A DNA stretch of 64,000 bases. Source: Bacteroidales bacterium (lineage in GTDB: Bacteria > Bacteroidota > Bacteroidia > Bacteroidales > WCHB1-69). A program made the position numbers and the translations under genes. Shown piece by piece: positions 50,601 to 58,749 of this stretch. A model generated the notes under the pieces. It did no database searches and was not told the DNA's origin. It saw nothing but the letters and a program-made list of their open reading frames with translations. The stretch is taken from NCBI GenBank assembly GCA_017443175.1, contig JAFSOZ010000013.1:124001-188000 (forward strand), written 5' to 3'. Numbering within the stretch: the first letter of the stretch is position 1; the number at the start of each line of letters is the position of its first letter.

Positions 50601-52175
50601 TTAATTGTTGAACGGTTTGCCGTTCAGGTTAAACCACAATTCGGTTTGTTCGGTGGCTTTTTTCTCTTGAATGATAACCTTGTAGAGATTCAGCTTCTCG
50701 GCAATGCGCTTTACGCTGTAGTATTCCACCAACTTGCAGCCCTTGTACTCTTTCTTGAGGTAGCTCTGGATGGTAGCGGACAGGTTCTCGGGCTTGCCCT
50801 GGAGGAGCGTCTCCACGATGTTGCCCATGCTGCTGATGACACAAATCTCCTTGCCACGTGCGCTGTAGTAATGCGCCTCGTAATTCATGTCGCTTGTAGC
50901 TTTCCACTCCACATTGGTAACACGCGGATATTTCAGCTTGAACACTGCCTGGATGTTTTCAGGAATGGAAGAGGAACTGTTGGCTTTCTCCTCCAACGAC
51001 ATGTTCATCTTGGCGTAATATTTGTCCAAATCATCCTTCCCGTCAGCTTTGGTGTTGGCATCTGCCATCTCAGGATCAGCATCGATGGTACGCAACAGCT
51101 TGCCAGTCTTGTCAAAGATAACCGTGGTGGGCACCTTGGCTTTGTAGTTGGCTTTCTCGTAGAACTCCACCATGGTCTTGTCGTCCTTGTCGGCCCGCGT
51201 CTCCTTGATGGCGGTCTTGAATTTGAAACCTTTGTAGAAATCGTTGAGATGCTTGAGCACGGGGCCGGTGACTGCCTCCTCAGGCAGTACGGTCAGCGTC
51301 TTGTCCCACACGCCATCCTTGCTGAAATAAGCGGCGGTTTTCCTGCCCGAATTGACGCACTTGGCTACATACTGGTTGTCAATCTCGAACCAGTTCAGAT
51401 CTTCGGGGTGAAGGATTTTCTTCAAGAGGTTCTTCCTCACCACTTCGGGCACATCCGACTCGGCGATGGCCACATTGCCATGTTCATCAGTGACCACAGT
51501 TGCGGGTTTCTCTTTTTTGGGCTTTTCAGGCTTCGGAGCAGCCTCCGGCTTTGGCTTAGGTTCCGGCTTGGCCGCGGGCTTGGGCTCACTGGCCGGCTTC
51601 GTGGTTGTATTCTGTTTCGGAGCTGTGGTTTGCTTGGGGGTCGTGTTCTGCTTCGGCTGTACATTGTCCGCCACAGGCTTGGTCTCTGTTGCCGTGGGAT
51701 CCTTGAAATTGTCGGGATCCACTCTGGAGGTCAACTCGCCCTTGTCGCTGAATGTCAGTTTGGACGGTTTGAATCCGATGCCTTCCTGCTTGACTTCCAA
51801 CATATAATGCAACGGTTCGTTCTCCTTCTCTTCCAGAAAGGATCCGCTGATGATGAAGTCCGGGTAGTTGGTTTTGACATACTCCGTAATCACAGAAGGC
51901 AGCTCGTCTTTCTTCACGTCGTACGTGGTGCGCAGCCATTCGCCCGAGCGGGAAATGTAGGCCTTCCCCACAGCCCCTTCGTCCTTGAACGTGGCAATGT
52001 AGTTTTCACCATCCAACTGCCACGCGGACACCTTCACATACGGGTATTGAAAGTCCATAGCCTGCGACACCTCTGAGGGCACATCCGCCGGCTTCAGCTT
52101 CTGCGCGAAAGATACTTGTAATGCAACTATTTGAACTGCAAAAAGAATCACCACTAATTTTCCGAGTTTTTTCAT
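50601..52175 (-). CDS. Secreted protein with several PepSY-like domains and a Pro/Lys linker
   Basis: 524 aa from the ATG at 52175 (the frame continues upstream through the promoter, so the longer start is rejected). Signal peptide ends at QVSFAQ. The N-terminal part (about 25-170) has two PepSY-like units (VPSEVSQAMDFQYPYVKVSA, LPSVITEYVKTNYPDFII). A linker rich in Pro and Lys follows (about 190-245). At least three more units come after it (VPEVVRKNLLKKILHPEDL, IPENIQAVFKLKYPRVTNVE, LSATIQSYLKKEYKGCKLVE). Such domains often inhibit or bind proteases. Heads the run with the 1489-aa protein. Confidence 0.75.
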   Translation of the reverse strand: MKKLGKLVVILFAVQIVALQVSFAQKLKPADVPSEVSQAMDFQYPYVKVSAWQLDGENYIATFKDEGAVGKAYISRSGEWLRTTYDVKKDELPSVITEYVKTNYPDFIISGSFLEEKENEPLHYMLEVKQEGIGFKPSKLTFSDKGELTSRVDPDNFKDPTATETKPVADNVQPKQNTTPKQTTAPKQNTTTKPASEPKPAAKPEPKPKPEAAPKPEKPKKEKPATVVTDEHGNVAIAESDVPEVVRKNLLKKILHPEDLNWFEIDNQYVAKCVNSGRKTAAYFSKDGVWDKTLTVLPEEAVTGPVLKHLNDFYKGFKFKTAIKETRADKDDKTMVEFYEKANYKAKVPTTVIFDKTGKLLRTIDADPEMADANTKADGKDDLDKYYAKMNMSLEEKANSSSSIPENIQAVFKLKYPRVTNVEWKATSDMNYEAHYYSARGKEICVISSMGNIVETLLQGKPENLSATIQSYLKKEYKGCKLVEYYSVKRIAEKLNLYKVIIQEKKATEQTELWFNLNGKPFNN

Positions 52176-52202
52176 AAAAATCCTTTTCTTAAAAATGAGG
52201 GA

Positions 52203-52210
52203 CAAAGATA
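52203..52210 (-). promoter_or_regulatory. -7 box for the PepSY-led minus-strand operon
   Basis: TATCTTTG on the minus strand, 27 bases before the ATG at 52175. Faces away from the plus-strand box at 52222-52229. Confidence 0.6.
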
Positions 52211-52221
52211 GTATTTTTTTG

Positions 52222-52229
52222 TACTTTTG
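52222..52229 (+). promoter_or_regulatory. -7 box for the MORN-repeat gene
   Basis: TACTTTTG preceded by seven T and a G, followed by CCTCC; 21 bases before the ATG at 52251. Only 11 bases from the divergent box, so the two polymerases cannot bind together. Confidence 0.6.
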
Positions 52230-52250
52230 CCTCCTCTTAAATTTGTTTTT

Positions 52251-53573
52251 ATGCACAAGATTGTAAGTTTGTTTTTCTGCCTGGCTTTCATCTCGTTGGC
52301 AGTGGCTCAAGATACGGTAAAAACCTACTGGAACAACAATAAATTGATGTCAATCGGCGTGGAAGCCAAGGGTCTGGAACAGGGCCATTGGATTTATTAT
52401 CACAACAATGGCGCCAAATGGACAGAAGGCGATTACCAAGACGGCAAGAAGGTCGGCGTCTGGAAAGTCTGGTACGAGGACGGCCGCAAGTTGGCGCAGG
52501 AATACAACGCCCAGAACGGTCCGTTCAAAAGCTGGTACCGCTCCGGAAAAGTGGAGACGGAAGGACAGTTCGCGGACGGGAAACGCTCCGGTGAGTGGAC
52601 TTTCTACCACCCCAATGGACAGTTGTTCAAGAAAGTGAATTATGTGAACGACAGCATTGACGGCCATGTGGTGGAGTATTTCGACAATGGCAACAAATAC
52701 TTTGAGGGCGACTATGCCAACGGTGCGCTCCACGGCTACGCCTGCTGGTGGACCCGCGACGGCAACAAGGACATGGAGGGCAACTCCGTGAACGATCTGC
52801 AACAGGGGGTGTGGAAATACTACAACGACAAAGGCACTGTGGGCAGCACGGGCAGCTTCAACAAAGGCCTGCAAGAAGGAGAATGGATCTATTATTATGA
52901 CGATGGCAAGGTTTGGAGAAAAGGCAGTTATGTGGCCGGCAAGCGCGAGGGCGTATGGAAAGCCTGGTACGAGGATGGCCGCCTGCAACGCGAGGGCACT
53001 TTCGTCAACAATCTGGAAAACGGCCTGTGGACTGCCTACTATCACAACGGCAGAATCCAAGACCAAGGCACGTTCAAAGATGCCCAGATGCATGGCGAAT
53101 GGAACGGCTGGTATGAAAACGGAGCCAAAAAGTACTGCAATCATTACAAAAACAACAAATTGAACGGCCTCTACACCTTCTATTGGGAGGAGACCGGCAA
53201 GATGGCCCGCCAGGGCAATTACAAAGACAACCTGAAAACCGGACATTGGAAGGAATTTGCCCAAAACGGGAAAATCCTGAACGAAGGCAACTATGTCAAT
53301 GACAAGAAACAGGGCAAATGGTCCTTCTACAACATGTATGAGAAAAAAATCCGCGAGCAGAACTTCGTGAACGATGTGCAAGACGGACCGTTCACCGAGT
53401 ATTACGACAACGGGGCCAAGCATTTCCAGGGCAATTTCAAGGGTCGAATGCGCGACGGCAAATGGTCATGCTGGAAACCCGACGGCAAACTCTATTACAG
53501 TGTCATTTTCTCCAATGGCAAGAAGGTGAAGGAGGTGTTCATTGCGGACCCGAAATCGGAAAGGCCATTCTAA
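52251..53573 (+). CDS. Secreted MORN-repeat protein (YwqK-like)
   Basis: 440 aa from the ATG at 52251. Signal peptide ends at ISLAVAQ. The whole mature protein is a chain of MORN_2-type repeats of about 23 aa with the pattern W-x-Y-x5-G-x4-G-x-Y/F-x-NG-x-x-x-G-x-W (for example GEWTFYHPNGQLFKKVNY, GVWKAWYEDGRLQREGTF). I estimate 16-18 units. MORN sheets usually bind membranes or proteins; the YwqK label in databases is not proof of an antitoxin role. Divergent from the PepSY-led operon. The next gene may be co-transcribed. Confidence 0.82.
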   Translation: MHKIVSLFFCLAFISLAVAQDTVKTYWNNNKLMSIGVEAKGLEQGHWIYYHNNGAKWTEGDYQDGKKVGVWKVWYEDGRKLAQEYNAQNGPFKSWYRSGKVETEGQFADGKRSGEWTFYHPNGQLFKKVNYVNDSIDGHVVEYFDNGNKYFEGDYANGALHGYACWWTRDGNKDMEGNSVNDLQQGVWKYYNDKGTVGSTGSFNKGLQEGEWIYYYDDGKVWRKGSYVAGKREGVWKAWYEDGRLQREGTFVNNLENGLWTAYYHNGRIQDQGTFKDAQMHGEWNGWYENGAKKYCNHYKNNKLNGLYTFYWEETGKMARQGNYKDNLKTGHWKEFAQNGKILNEGNYVNDKKQGKWSFYNMYEKKIREQNFVNDVQDGPFTEYYDNGAKHFQGNFKGRMRDGKWSCWKPDGKLYYSVIFSNGKKVKEVFIADPKSERPF

Positions 53574-53637
53574 CATGGAGAAAAAACGCATTTCACTAAC
53601 GGAATTCATACAGAATCTGACGCAAAGGTTTCAAACT

Positions 53638-54273
53638 ATGACGATACGCACCTTTCATTTCAATCCCATACAGGTCAACACGCTGGTATTGCACGACGAA
53701 ACGGGCGAGGCGATCATCATCGACCCGGGCAACTGCCAGAGTTTCGAGGACGAGCAACTCAAAGAGTATGTGGAGACACACCATCTGACCGTGAAGTGCA
53801 TCGTGAACACCCATCCGCATATCGACCATATTGCCGGCAACAAATGGTGCGCCACCCATTTCAACGTGCCTGTCTGGTGCCATGATGGTGGCATGCGCAT
53901 CTATAACAAGGCATACGCCTACGCTATCGCGTTTGGTCTGTCGGTGGACGAGATGCCCGCACCAGCCAGGTTCCTGAAGGAGGGCGACGAGGTCCGATTC
54001 GGCGGCCAATGCCTCAGCGTACTCTACACGCCCGGCCACTGCGACGGCAGCATCTGCCTGTACGACGCCACCAACAAATTCCTCATCTGCGGCGACGTGC
54101 TCTTCGAGGGCAGCGTGGGGCGCAGCGACCTCCCGACCGGCAACCACGAGCTACTCATCCAGATGATCCGCGAAAAAATCCTCACCCTGCCCGGCGACAC
54201 CGTCATCTACCCTGGACACGGTCCCAACACCACCGTAGCGAACGAAAAAACACACAATCCTTTTTTACAATAG
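53638..54273 (+). CDS. MBL-fold metallo-hydrolase (glyoxalase II-like)
   Basis: 211 aa from the ATG at 53638, which matches the usual family start (FHFNPIQVNTLVL). An upstream ATG at 53575, one base after the MORN gene stop, would add 21 residues and cannot be ruled out. The metal motif is NTHPHIDHIAG (HxHxDH), then TPGHCDGSICLYD, FLICGDVLF and YPGHGPNT. These are the ligands of a two-metal hydrolase such as hydroxyacylglutathione hydrolase; the substrate is unknown. Ends three bases before folE. Confidence 0.88.
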   Translation: MTIRTFHFNPIQVNTLVLHDETGEAIIIDPGNCQSFEDEQLKEYVETHHLTVKCIVNTHPHIDHIAGNKWCATHFNVPVWCHDGGMRIYNKAYAYAIAFGLSVDEMPAPARFLKEGDEVRFGGQCLSVLYTPGHCDGSICLYDATNKFLICGDVLFEGSVGRSDLPTGNHELLIQMIREKILTLPGDTVIYPGHGPNTTVANEKTHNPFLQ

Positions 54274-54276
54274 ACA

Positions 54277-54888
54277 ATGAATATCACAGACTCCATCAAC
54301 GCAATCCCGAAACTTTCAGAAGAACAGTTGACCGACTTGGCCGACAACTATCGCGATATTTTGCAAAACATAGGCGAAGATCCCAACCGCGAAGGTTTGA
54401 TCAAAACTCCCTTGCGCGCTGCAAAATCCCTGGACTTTTTAACACACGGCTACCGTCTGGACCCCAAAAAGATCCTGGAGTCTGCGCTGTTCCACGAAGA
54501 CTACAAGCAGATTGTCGTGGTGAAAGACATTGAGATATACTCCCTGTGCGAGCACCACCTGCTCCCGTTCTTCGGCAAGGCACACATCGGCTACATCCCC
54601 AACGGCACGATTGTCGGACTGAGCAAGATACCGCGCGTGGTGGAGTGCTTCGCGCGCCGTTTGCAACTCCAAGAGCGACTCACTACCCAGATCAAAGACT
54701 GCCTCCAAGAGGTCCTCAATCCCCTTGGCGTGGCCGTGGTTATCGAAGCCCAGCACTTGTGCATGTCCATGCGCGGCATCCAGAAGCAGAACTCTGTGAC
54801 CACCACCTCCGAATTCACCGGCGCGTTTCTCAAGAACGAGAACACCCGACAGGAATTCATGCACCTCATCGGTGCCGACCTGCACTAA
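54277..54888 (+). CDS. folE: GTP cyclohydrolase I
   Basis: 203 aa. Makes 7,8-dihydroneopterin triphosphate from GTP, first step of folate synthesis. Seen: [19 protein letters not shown], the zinc ligands in [12 protein letters not shown] and the later [30 protein letters not shown] and the C-terminal [11 protein letters not shown]. Starts three bases after the MBL gene. The stop shares CTAA with the convergent small gene. Confidence 0.96.
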   Translation: MNITDSINAIPKLSEEQLTDLADNYRDILQNIGEDPNREGLIKTPLRAAKSLDFLTHGYRLDPKKILESALFHEDYKQIVVVKDIEIYSLCEHHLLPFFGKAHIGYIPNGTIVGLSKIPRVVECFARRLQLQERLTTQIKDCLQEVLNPLGVAVVIEAQHLCMSMRGIQKQNSVTTTSEFTGAFLKNENTRQEFMHLIGADLH

Positions 54889-55109
54889 ACATGCCTCCGG
54901 CGCAGTCTCTTCCTGCGCAACTTCCGCTTGGACAAACGTCTGTAACGCTCGGCCTGATAGAATATGGCCCCTTCACTTGCATAACCCACCATATCCATCT
55001 CATCGTCGCTGGGATCCCTGAGAAGACATATCACTGTTTTACCGACCCAATCTTCCGGCAAACAAAGGGTAACCGTATCTTTCAATGGATTCAAAATAAG
55101 TTTCTTCAT
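54885..55109 (-). CDS. Small protein with a very basic C-terminus, unknown
   Basis: 74 aa from the ATG at 55109 (an upstream in-frame ATG at 55196 adds 29 residues that look non-coding). The first half reads [20 protein letters not shown] and [19 protein letters not shown], like a small beta-barrel or AbrB-sized fold; the tail is almost all Arg and Lys ([18 protein letters not shown]), suggesting nucleic-acid or ribosome contact. I recognise no family. No clear -7 box. Convergent with folE with a four-base overlap. Confidence 0.55.
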   Translation of the reverse strand: MKKLILNPLKDTVTLCLPEDWVGKTVICLLRDPSDDEMDMVGYASEGAIFYQAERYRRLSKRKLRRKRLRRRHV

Positions 55110-55396
55110 GATTGATTCAGTTTTTCGTATGATTGAATTTTGACATCTGATTTTCTGCAAATCTGCAAAATACGGCTGCTTTTTTACCCAAAGCACCCAT
55201 TTTCATGCCATGTCTGTGTCATTTTTAGAATTATATTTTTAACAATTTCATTATCAGTTCGTTATTGGCAAATATATCTTTTTTTTCATAAAAACAAACC
55301 GTTTTGAATTTTTTATATAATTTACTATAAATCAATATTATACATAAATTATCGCAAAAAACAGTTTTCCAATGGGGGTTGCTATTAAAAAAAGTG
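55110..55396. other. AT-rich intergenic region without a gene
   Basis: About 290 bp of strongly A/T-rich sequence between the small basic gene and the tRNA promoter. No reading frame, hairpin with T run, or repeat was found. A TTG at 55379-55381 may be the -33 element of the tRNA promoter. Confidence 0.6.
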
Positions 55397-55404
55397 TACT
55401 TTTG
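55397..55404 (+). promoter_or_regulatory. -7 box for tRNA-Lys
   Basis: TACTTTTG followed by CAGCC, 22 bases before the mature tRNA 5' end; TTG at 55379-55381 as a possible -33. Confidence 0.6.
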
Positions 55405-55426
55405 CAGCCTCTAACAAGAGACAGGA

Positions 55427-55502
55427 GTCCCAGTAGCTCAGCAGGTAGAGCACATCCCTTTTAAGGATGGGGTCCTGGGTTCGAATCCCAGCTGAGACAC
55501 CA
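55427..55502 (+). tRNA. tRNA-Lys (anticodon UUU)
   Basis: 76 nt with an encoded CCA (55500-55502). D stem GCTC/GAGC, anticodon stem CATCC/GGATG around loop CTTTTAA (anticodon TTT at 55460-55462), T stem CTGGG/CCCAG around TTCGAAT, 5-nt variable loop. The acceptor stem GTCCCAG/CTGAGAC pairs except position 4:69, a C-A mismatch. All other invariant bases are normal. Confidence 0.95.
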
Positions 55503-55503
55503 G

Positions 55504-55535
55504 AAGACCGGAACCGAAAGGCTTCGGTCTTTTTT
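55504..55535 (+). terminator. Rho-independent terminator after tRNA-Lys
   Basis: AAGACCG, inner partly paired region, CGGTCTT and a T run; it leads directly into the next -7 box. Confidence 0.8.
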
Positions 55536-55536
55536 G

Positions 55537-55544
55537 TATCTTTG
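55537..55544 (+). promoter_or_regulatory. -7 box for the kinase-RapZ fusion gene
   Basis: TATCTTTG followed by CACTC, 28 bases before the ATG at 55573; joined to the T tract of the tRNA terminator. Confidence 0.6.
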
Positions 55545-55572
55545 CACTCGCAAACCTAAACCTGTTATCGCT

Positions 55573-57015
55573 ATGAGTGCAACACAGACACTTCTCCACC
55601 AGCAAATCCTTTCTCAAATGGCGATGGAACACTCCAGCCAGCATGTAACGAGCTGCGAACCGCTGGCCCAGTCGGGATCCAACAGACTCTATTTCCGCAT
55701 CACCCTGGCCGACCAGCACACGATGATAGGCGCATTCAACAATGACATTGCCGAGAACAAAGCCTTTTTCACCTACACGAGGTTTTTCAATGACCGGCAT
55801 TTCGCTGTACCGCAACTGTTGGCCGTTCATCCTGACCAGCAACACTATCTGCAAAGCGATTTAGGTCGTACCACTCTATACGACCACCTGTGCCGGAACC
55901 GCCAGCCCGATGGTTCCCCATCTGCGGAAACAGTGGCCTATTACGAACAGGTAGCCCGCGCACTGCCCACCCTCCAACTCTCCGGCAAGCAAGGCCTCGA
56001 CTTCTCCGTGGCCTACCCGCGCCACGCCTTCGACCGCCAGTCCATGCAATGGGATCTCAACTATTTCAAATACTTTTTCTTAAAATTGGTTAACGTCCCA
56101 TTCAATGAACAACTTTTGGAAAACGACTACGACCAGCTGATGCAATACCTGCTGACCGCAGATAGCGAATTTTTCCTCTATCGTGATTTCCAGTCGCGTA
56201 ACATTATGGTAAAGGATGATAAGGTTTACTTCATTGACTATCAGGGTGGAAGAAAAGGTGCTTTGCAATATGACGTGGCCTCTTTGCTCTATGATGCCAA
56301 GGCGGACCTCACACCTGAGTTGCGCGAACACCTGCTTAACATTTATTTGGACGAACTATCCTCCCATATACCCGTTGACAAGGCAGCCTTCATTTCCTAT
56401 TTCCAAGGTTTCGTATTGATCCGGATTCTGCAGGCCATGGGCACATACGGCTACCGAGGCTACTTTGAGCGGAAGACGCATTTTCTGCAAAGCGTGCCCT
56501 ACGCAGTCCGCAACCTCCAACATATCCTTGACACTTGGACCCTGCCCATCCAGTTGCCTGAACTCACGCGCGTGTTGCGCGACATCATCTCCTCCGACTT
56601 TGTAAAGCCATACCAGCCCGCAGACACGCTGACAGTACGGGTGCAGAGTTTCTCTTTTAAACGCGGCATTCCGCAAGACCCGTCTCCTAACGGTGGCGGC
56701 TTTGTGTTCGATTGCCGTGCCCTGCCCAATCCGGGACGTGAAAAACAGTTTGCCTACAACACAGGCAAGGATGCTTGCATCATTGAATACCTGGAAAAAT
56801 ATGAAGCAGTGGATCTGTTCAAACAGCATGTGTTCGCCATCATAGATCAGGCGGTAGATAACTACATAGAGCGAAAGTTCGACCATCTGATGGTGAGTTT
56901 TGGCTGCACGGGCGGCCAGCACCGTTCCGTCTATTTTGCAGAACAGGCCGCACGCCATCTGCGCGAAAAATATCCTTTTGTGAACGTAGTGTTAAAACAT
57001 ACGGCACAGGAATAA
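55573..57015 (+). CDS. Aminoglycoside-phosphotransferase-fold sugar kinase fused to a RapZ C-terminal domain
   Basis: 480 aa from the ATG at 55573. Residues about 20-310 are an APH/ChoK-fold kinase like the cell-wall sugar kinase AmgK: SGSNRLYFRITL (ATP loop), catalytic FLYRDFQSRNIMV (Asp205, Asn210) and metal Asp222 (YFIDYQGG). Residues about 355-480 match the C-terminal domain of RapZ: VQSFSFKRGIPQDP, FVFDCRALPNPGR and GCTGGQHRSVYFAE (444-457). RapZ senses glucosamine-6-phosphate in enterobacteria through this domain. The fusion suggests an amino-sugar or MurNAc kinase controlled by, or linked to, cell-wall precursor level. That link is inference. Confidence 0.88.
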   Translation: MSATQTLLHQQILSQMAMEHSSQHVTSCEPLAQSGSNRLYFRITLADQHTMIGAFNNDIAENKAFFTYTRFFNDRHFAVPQLLAVHPDQQHYLQSDLGRTTLYDHLCRNRQPDGSPSAETVAYYEQVARALPTLQLSGKQGLDFSVAYPRHAFDRQSMQWDLNYFKYFFLKLVNVPFNEQLLENDYDQLMQYLLTADSEFFLYRDFQSRNIMVKDDKVYFIDYQGGRKGALQYDVASLLYDAKADLTPELREHLLNIYLDELSSHIPVDKAAFISYFQGFVLIRILQAMGTYGYRGYFERKTHFLQSVPYAVRNLQHILDTWTLPIQLPELTRVLRDIISSDFVKPYQPADTLTVRVQSFSFKRGIPQDPSPNGGGFVFDCRALPNPGREKQFAYNTGKDACIIEYLEKYEAVDLFKQHVFAIIDQAVDNYIERKFDHLMVSFGCTGGQHRSVYFAEQAARHLREKYPFVNVVLKHTAQE

Positions 57016-57025
57016 TATAAAACGA

Positions 57026-57061
57026 TAATGTAGAGACGCAAAATTTTGCGTCTCTACATTA
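57026..57061. repeat. Perfect 36-bp palindrome (GTAGAGACGCA type)
   Basis: 18 bases (TAATGTAGAGACGCAAAA) followed at once by their exact reverse complement. It fills the gap between the kinase-RapZ gene and the subtilase. The GTAGAGACGC/GCGTCTCTAC word resembles a dispersed palindromic repeat seen in several bacterial phyla; a relative lies at 45057-45097. Confidence 0.88.
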
Positions 57062-57077
57062 CAAAAAAATATTGATT

Positions 57078-58733
57078 ATGAAATGGTTTTTGTCAATTTT
57101 TCTGTTTTGTATCGGATTGTCGGTTTACGCCCAAGAACCCCCGACTTGCTATCGGATTTCTCTGTCCGACAAGAACAACACTCCCTATTCGACCAGTGAG
57201 CCTTCGACCTTTTTGTCAGAGCGGGCATTGGCCAAGCGGGCACGATTCAACATTGCCATCACTGAGCAGGACCTGCCCGTGAATCCGCAATACTTGCAGC
57301 AAATCAAGGCATTGGACAACGATATCCGGGTGCTCTGTGTGTCCAAATGGATGAACACGGTCACGATTTACTGCCCAGACAGCACAAAACTTGCCAACAT
57401 TCAGGCACTGCCATTTGTGACCGACATCCTTCCCGTGGCCAATTATGACCTGACCATGGATTACGAGAACCTGTCCGCAGCCGAGGAAGATATTTCGCCT
57501 TCGGTGCCACTCCAGAGCAAAGACACGGTTATTCCATACGACTATGGATATGGATACCCACAGATAGCCATTCACAATGGACATTTATTGCACAACGAGG
57601 GTTTCCGTGGCGACAGCATGTTGATTGTGGTGCTTGATGGCGGGTGGAACGGCTTTGACACCAATGCTTTTTTCCAACCTCTTTTCGAGAATGGCCAGAT
57701 TTGGGGTTCCATTGATTTGATTCCTTGGCGTAACAATGTATATAACGGTCATTATCACGGCACAATCGTCACCTCTACCATGGCCGTACGCTCAGAGGGC
57801 GTGCTGGTGGGCACGGCTCCGGAGGCCAACTATTTCTTCATCCGCTCCGAATGCCCCGACAGCGAGCAGCTGATTGAGGAGGACTTCTGGGCTCAGGCAG
57901 CGGAAATCGCCGACAGTTTAGGCGCGGATGTCATCAACTCCTCTTTGGGCTACACCACATTCCCGGAATTCCCGCAGGGAAATTTCACGTATCAGGATGT
58001 GGACGGTGTCACGAGCATAGCCTCTCGTGCCGCCACCATTTTAGGACAAAAGGGTGTGGTAGTCTGTATTAGCGCGGGCAATGATGGCGAAAATGGGTGG
58101 CACTATATCGGCCACCCCGGCGATGCCTTTGACGTGTTGACCGTGGGTGCAGCGGACGCAGAGGGCAACATTGCCCACTTCTCCTCCCGGGGGCCCACGT
58201 ATGACGGGCGCGTGAAACCGGATATCACCTCTGTGGGCGTGAACACCGTGTGCATTTGGCCTGGCGATTACCTTGGCACCGCCAATGGCACGAGCCTGGC
58301 CGGGCCCGTGGCCGCCGGTCTGTGCGCCTGCCTGTGGCAGGCCCTGCCCACAAAGTCATCCACTGAGATTATGCAGATTATCCGCGAGAGTGGCTCCTGC
58401 TACAACAACCCCAACGACTCTCTCGGCTATGGCATCCCCGACTTCTTCGCCGCTTACCAACTGCATGCGCACGACGGGGTGGCACAATACTCTATCCCCA
58501 CCGTCAGCGTGTTCCCAAACCCGTGCACCGACTTGGTCACCATCCCGAACCGGGAACTCAACATCCAACGCGTGGAATTGTATTCCGTCGATGGCCGATT
58601 AGTATTCAGCCAGCAGCCGGAGCAGGAATATTTCATCACCATACAAGTCGGCAATTTACCTTCCGGATTCTACACCGGCAGAATTGTGACGGACAACCAT
58701 CAAATCAAAGTGTTCAAAGTATTGAAACAGTGA
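57078..58733 (+). CDS. Secreted subtilase (S8) with T9SS sorting domain
   Basis: 551 aa from the ATG at 57078 (an in-frame TTG lies six bases upstream). Signal peptide ends at LSVYAQ. A propeptide-like part (about 20-130) precedes the catalytic domain: Asp187 (VVLDGGWNG), His227 (HYHGTIVTS), Ser406 (NGTSLAGPVAAG), with ISAGNDG for the oxyanion hole. The last 75 residues (FPNPCTDLV, VELYSVDGRLV, PSGFYTGRIV, FKVLKQ) form a T9SS sorting domain, so the protease is exported to the surface or medium. No own -7 box was found; it may be read through from the upstream gene past the palindrome. ComF follows after 16 bases. Confidence 0.92.
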   Translation: MKWFLSIFLFCIGLSVYAQEPPTCYRISLSDKNNTPYSTSEPSTFLSERALAKRARFNIAITEQDLPVNPQYLQQIKALDNDIRVLCVSKWMNTVTIYCPDSTKLANIQALPFVTDILPVANYDLTMDYENLSAAEEDISPSVPLQSKDTVIPYDYGYGYPQIAIHNGHLLHNEGFRGDSMLIVVLDGGWNGFDTNAFFQPLFENGQIWGSIDLIPWRNNVYNGHYHGTIVTSTMAVRSEGVLVGTAPEANYFFIRSECPDSEQLIEEDFWAQAAEIADSLGADVINSSLGYTTFPEFPQGNFTYQDVDGVTSIASRAATILGQKGVVVCISAGNDGENGWHYIGHPGDAFDVLTVGAADAEGNIAHFSSRGPTYDGRVKPDITSVGVNTVCIWPGDYLGTANGTSLAGPVAAGLCACLWQALPTKSSTEIMQIIRESGSCYNNPNDSLGYGIPDFFAAYQLHAHDGVAQYSIPTVSVFPNPCTDLVTIPNRELNIQRVELYSVDGRLVFSQQPEQEYFITIQVGNLPSGFYTGRIVTDNHQIKVFKVLKQ

Positions 58734-58749
58734 AACTAATCTTCTAACT

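Noticed and set aside
52350..53423. 357-aa minus-strand frame opposite the MORN protein
   Set aside because: It mirrors the repeats of the MORN gene; the hydrophobic look comes from the complement of repeated codons.
52251..53573. Toxin-antitoxin role for the MORN protein (YwqK antitoxin label)
   Set aside because: It has a signal peptide and no toxin partner; the label comes from repeat similarity only.
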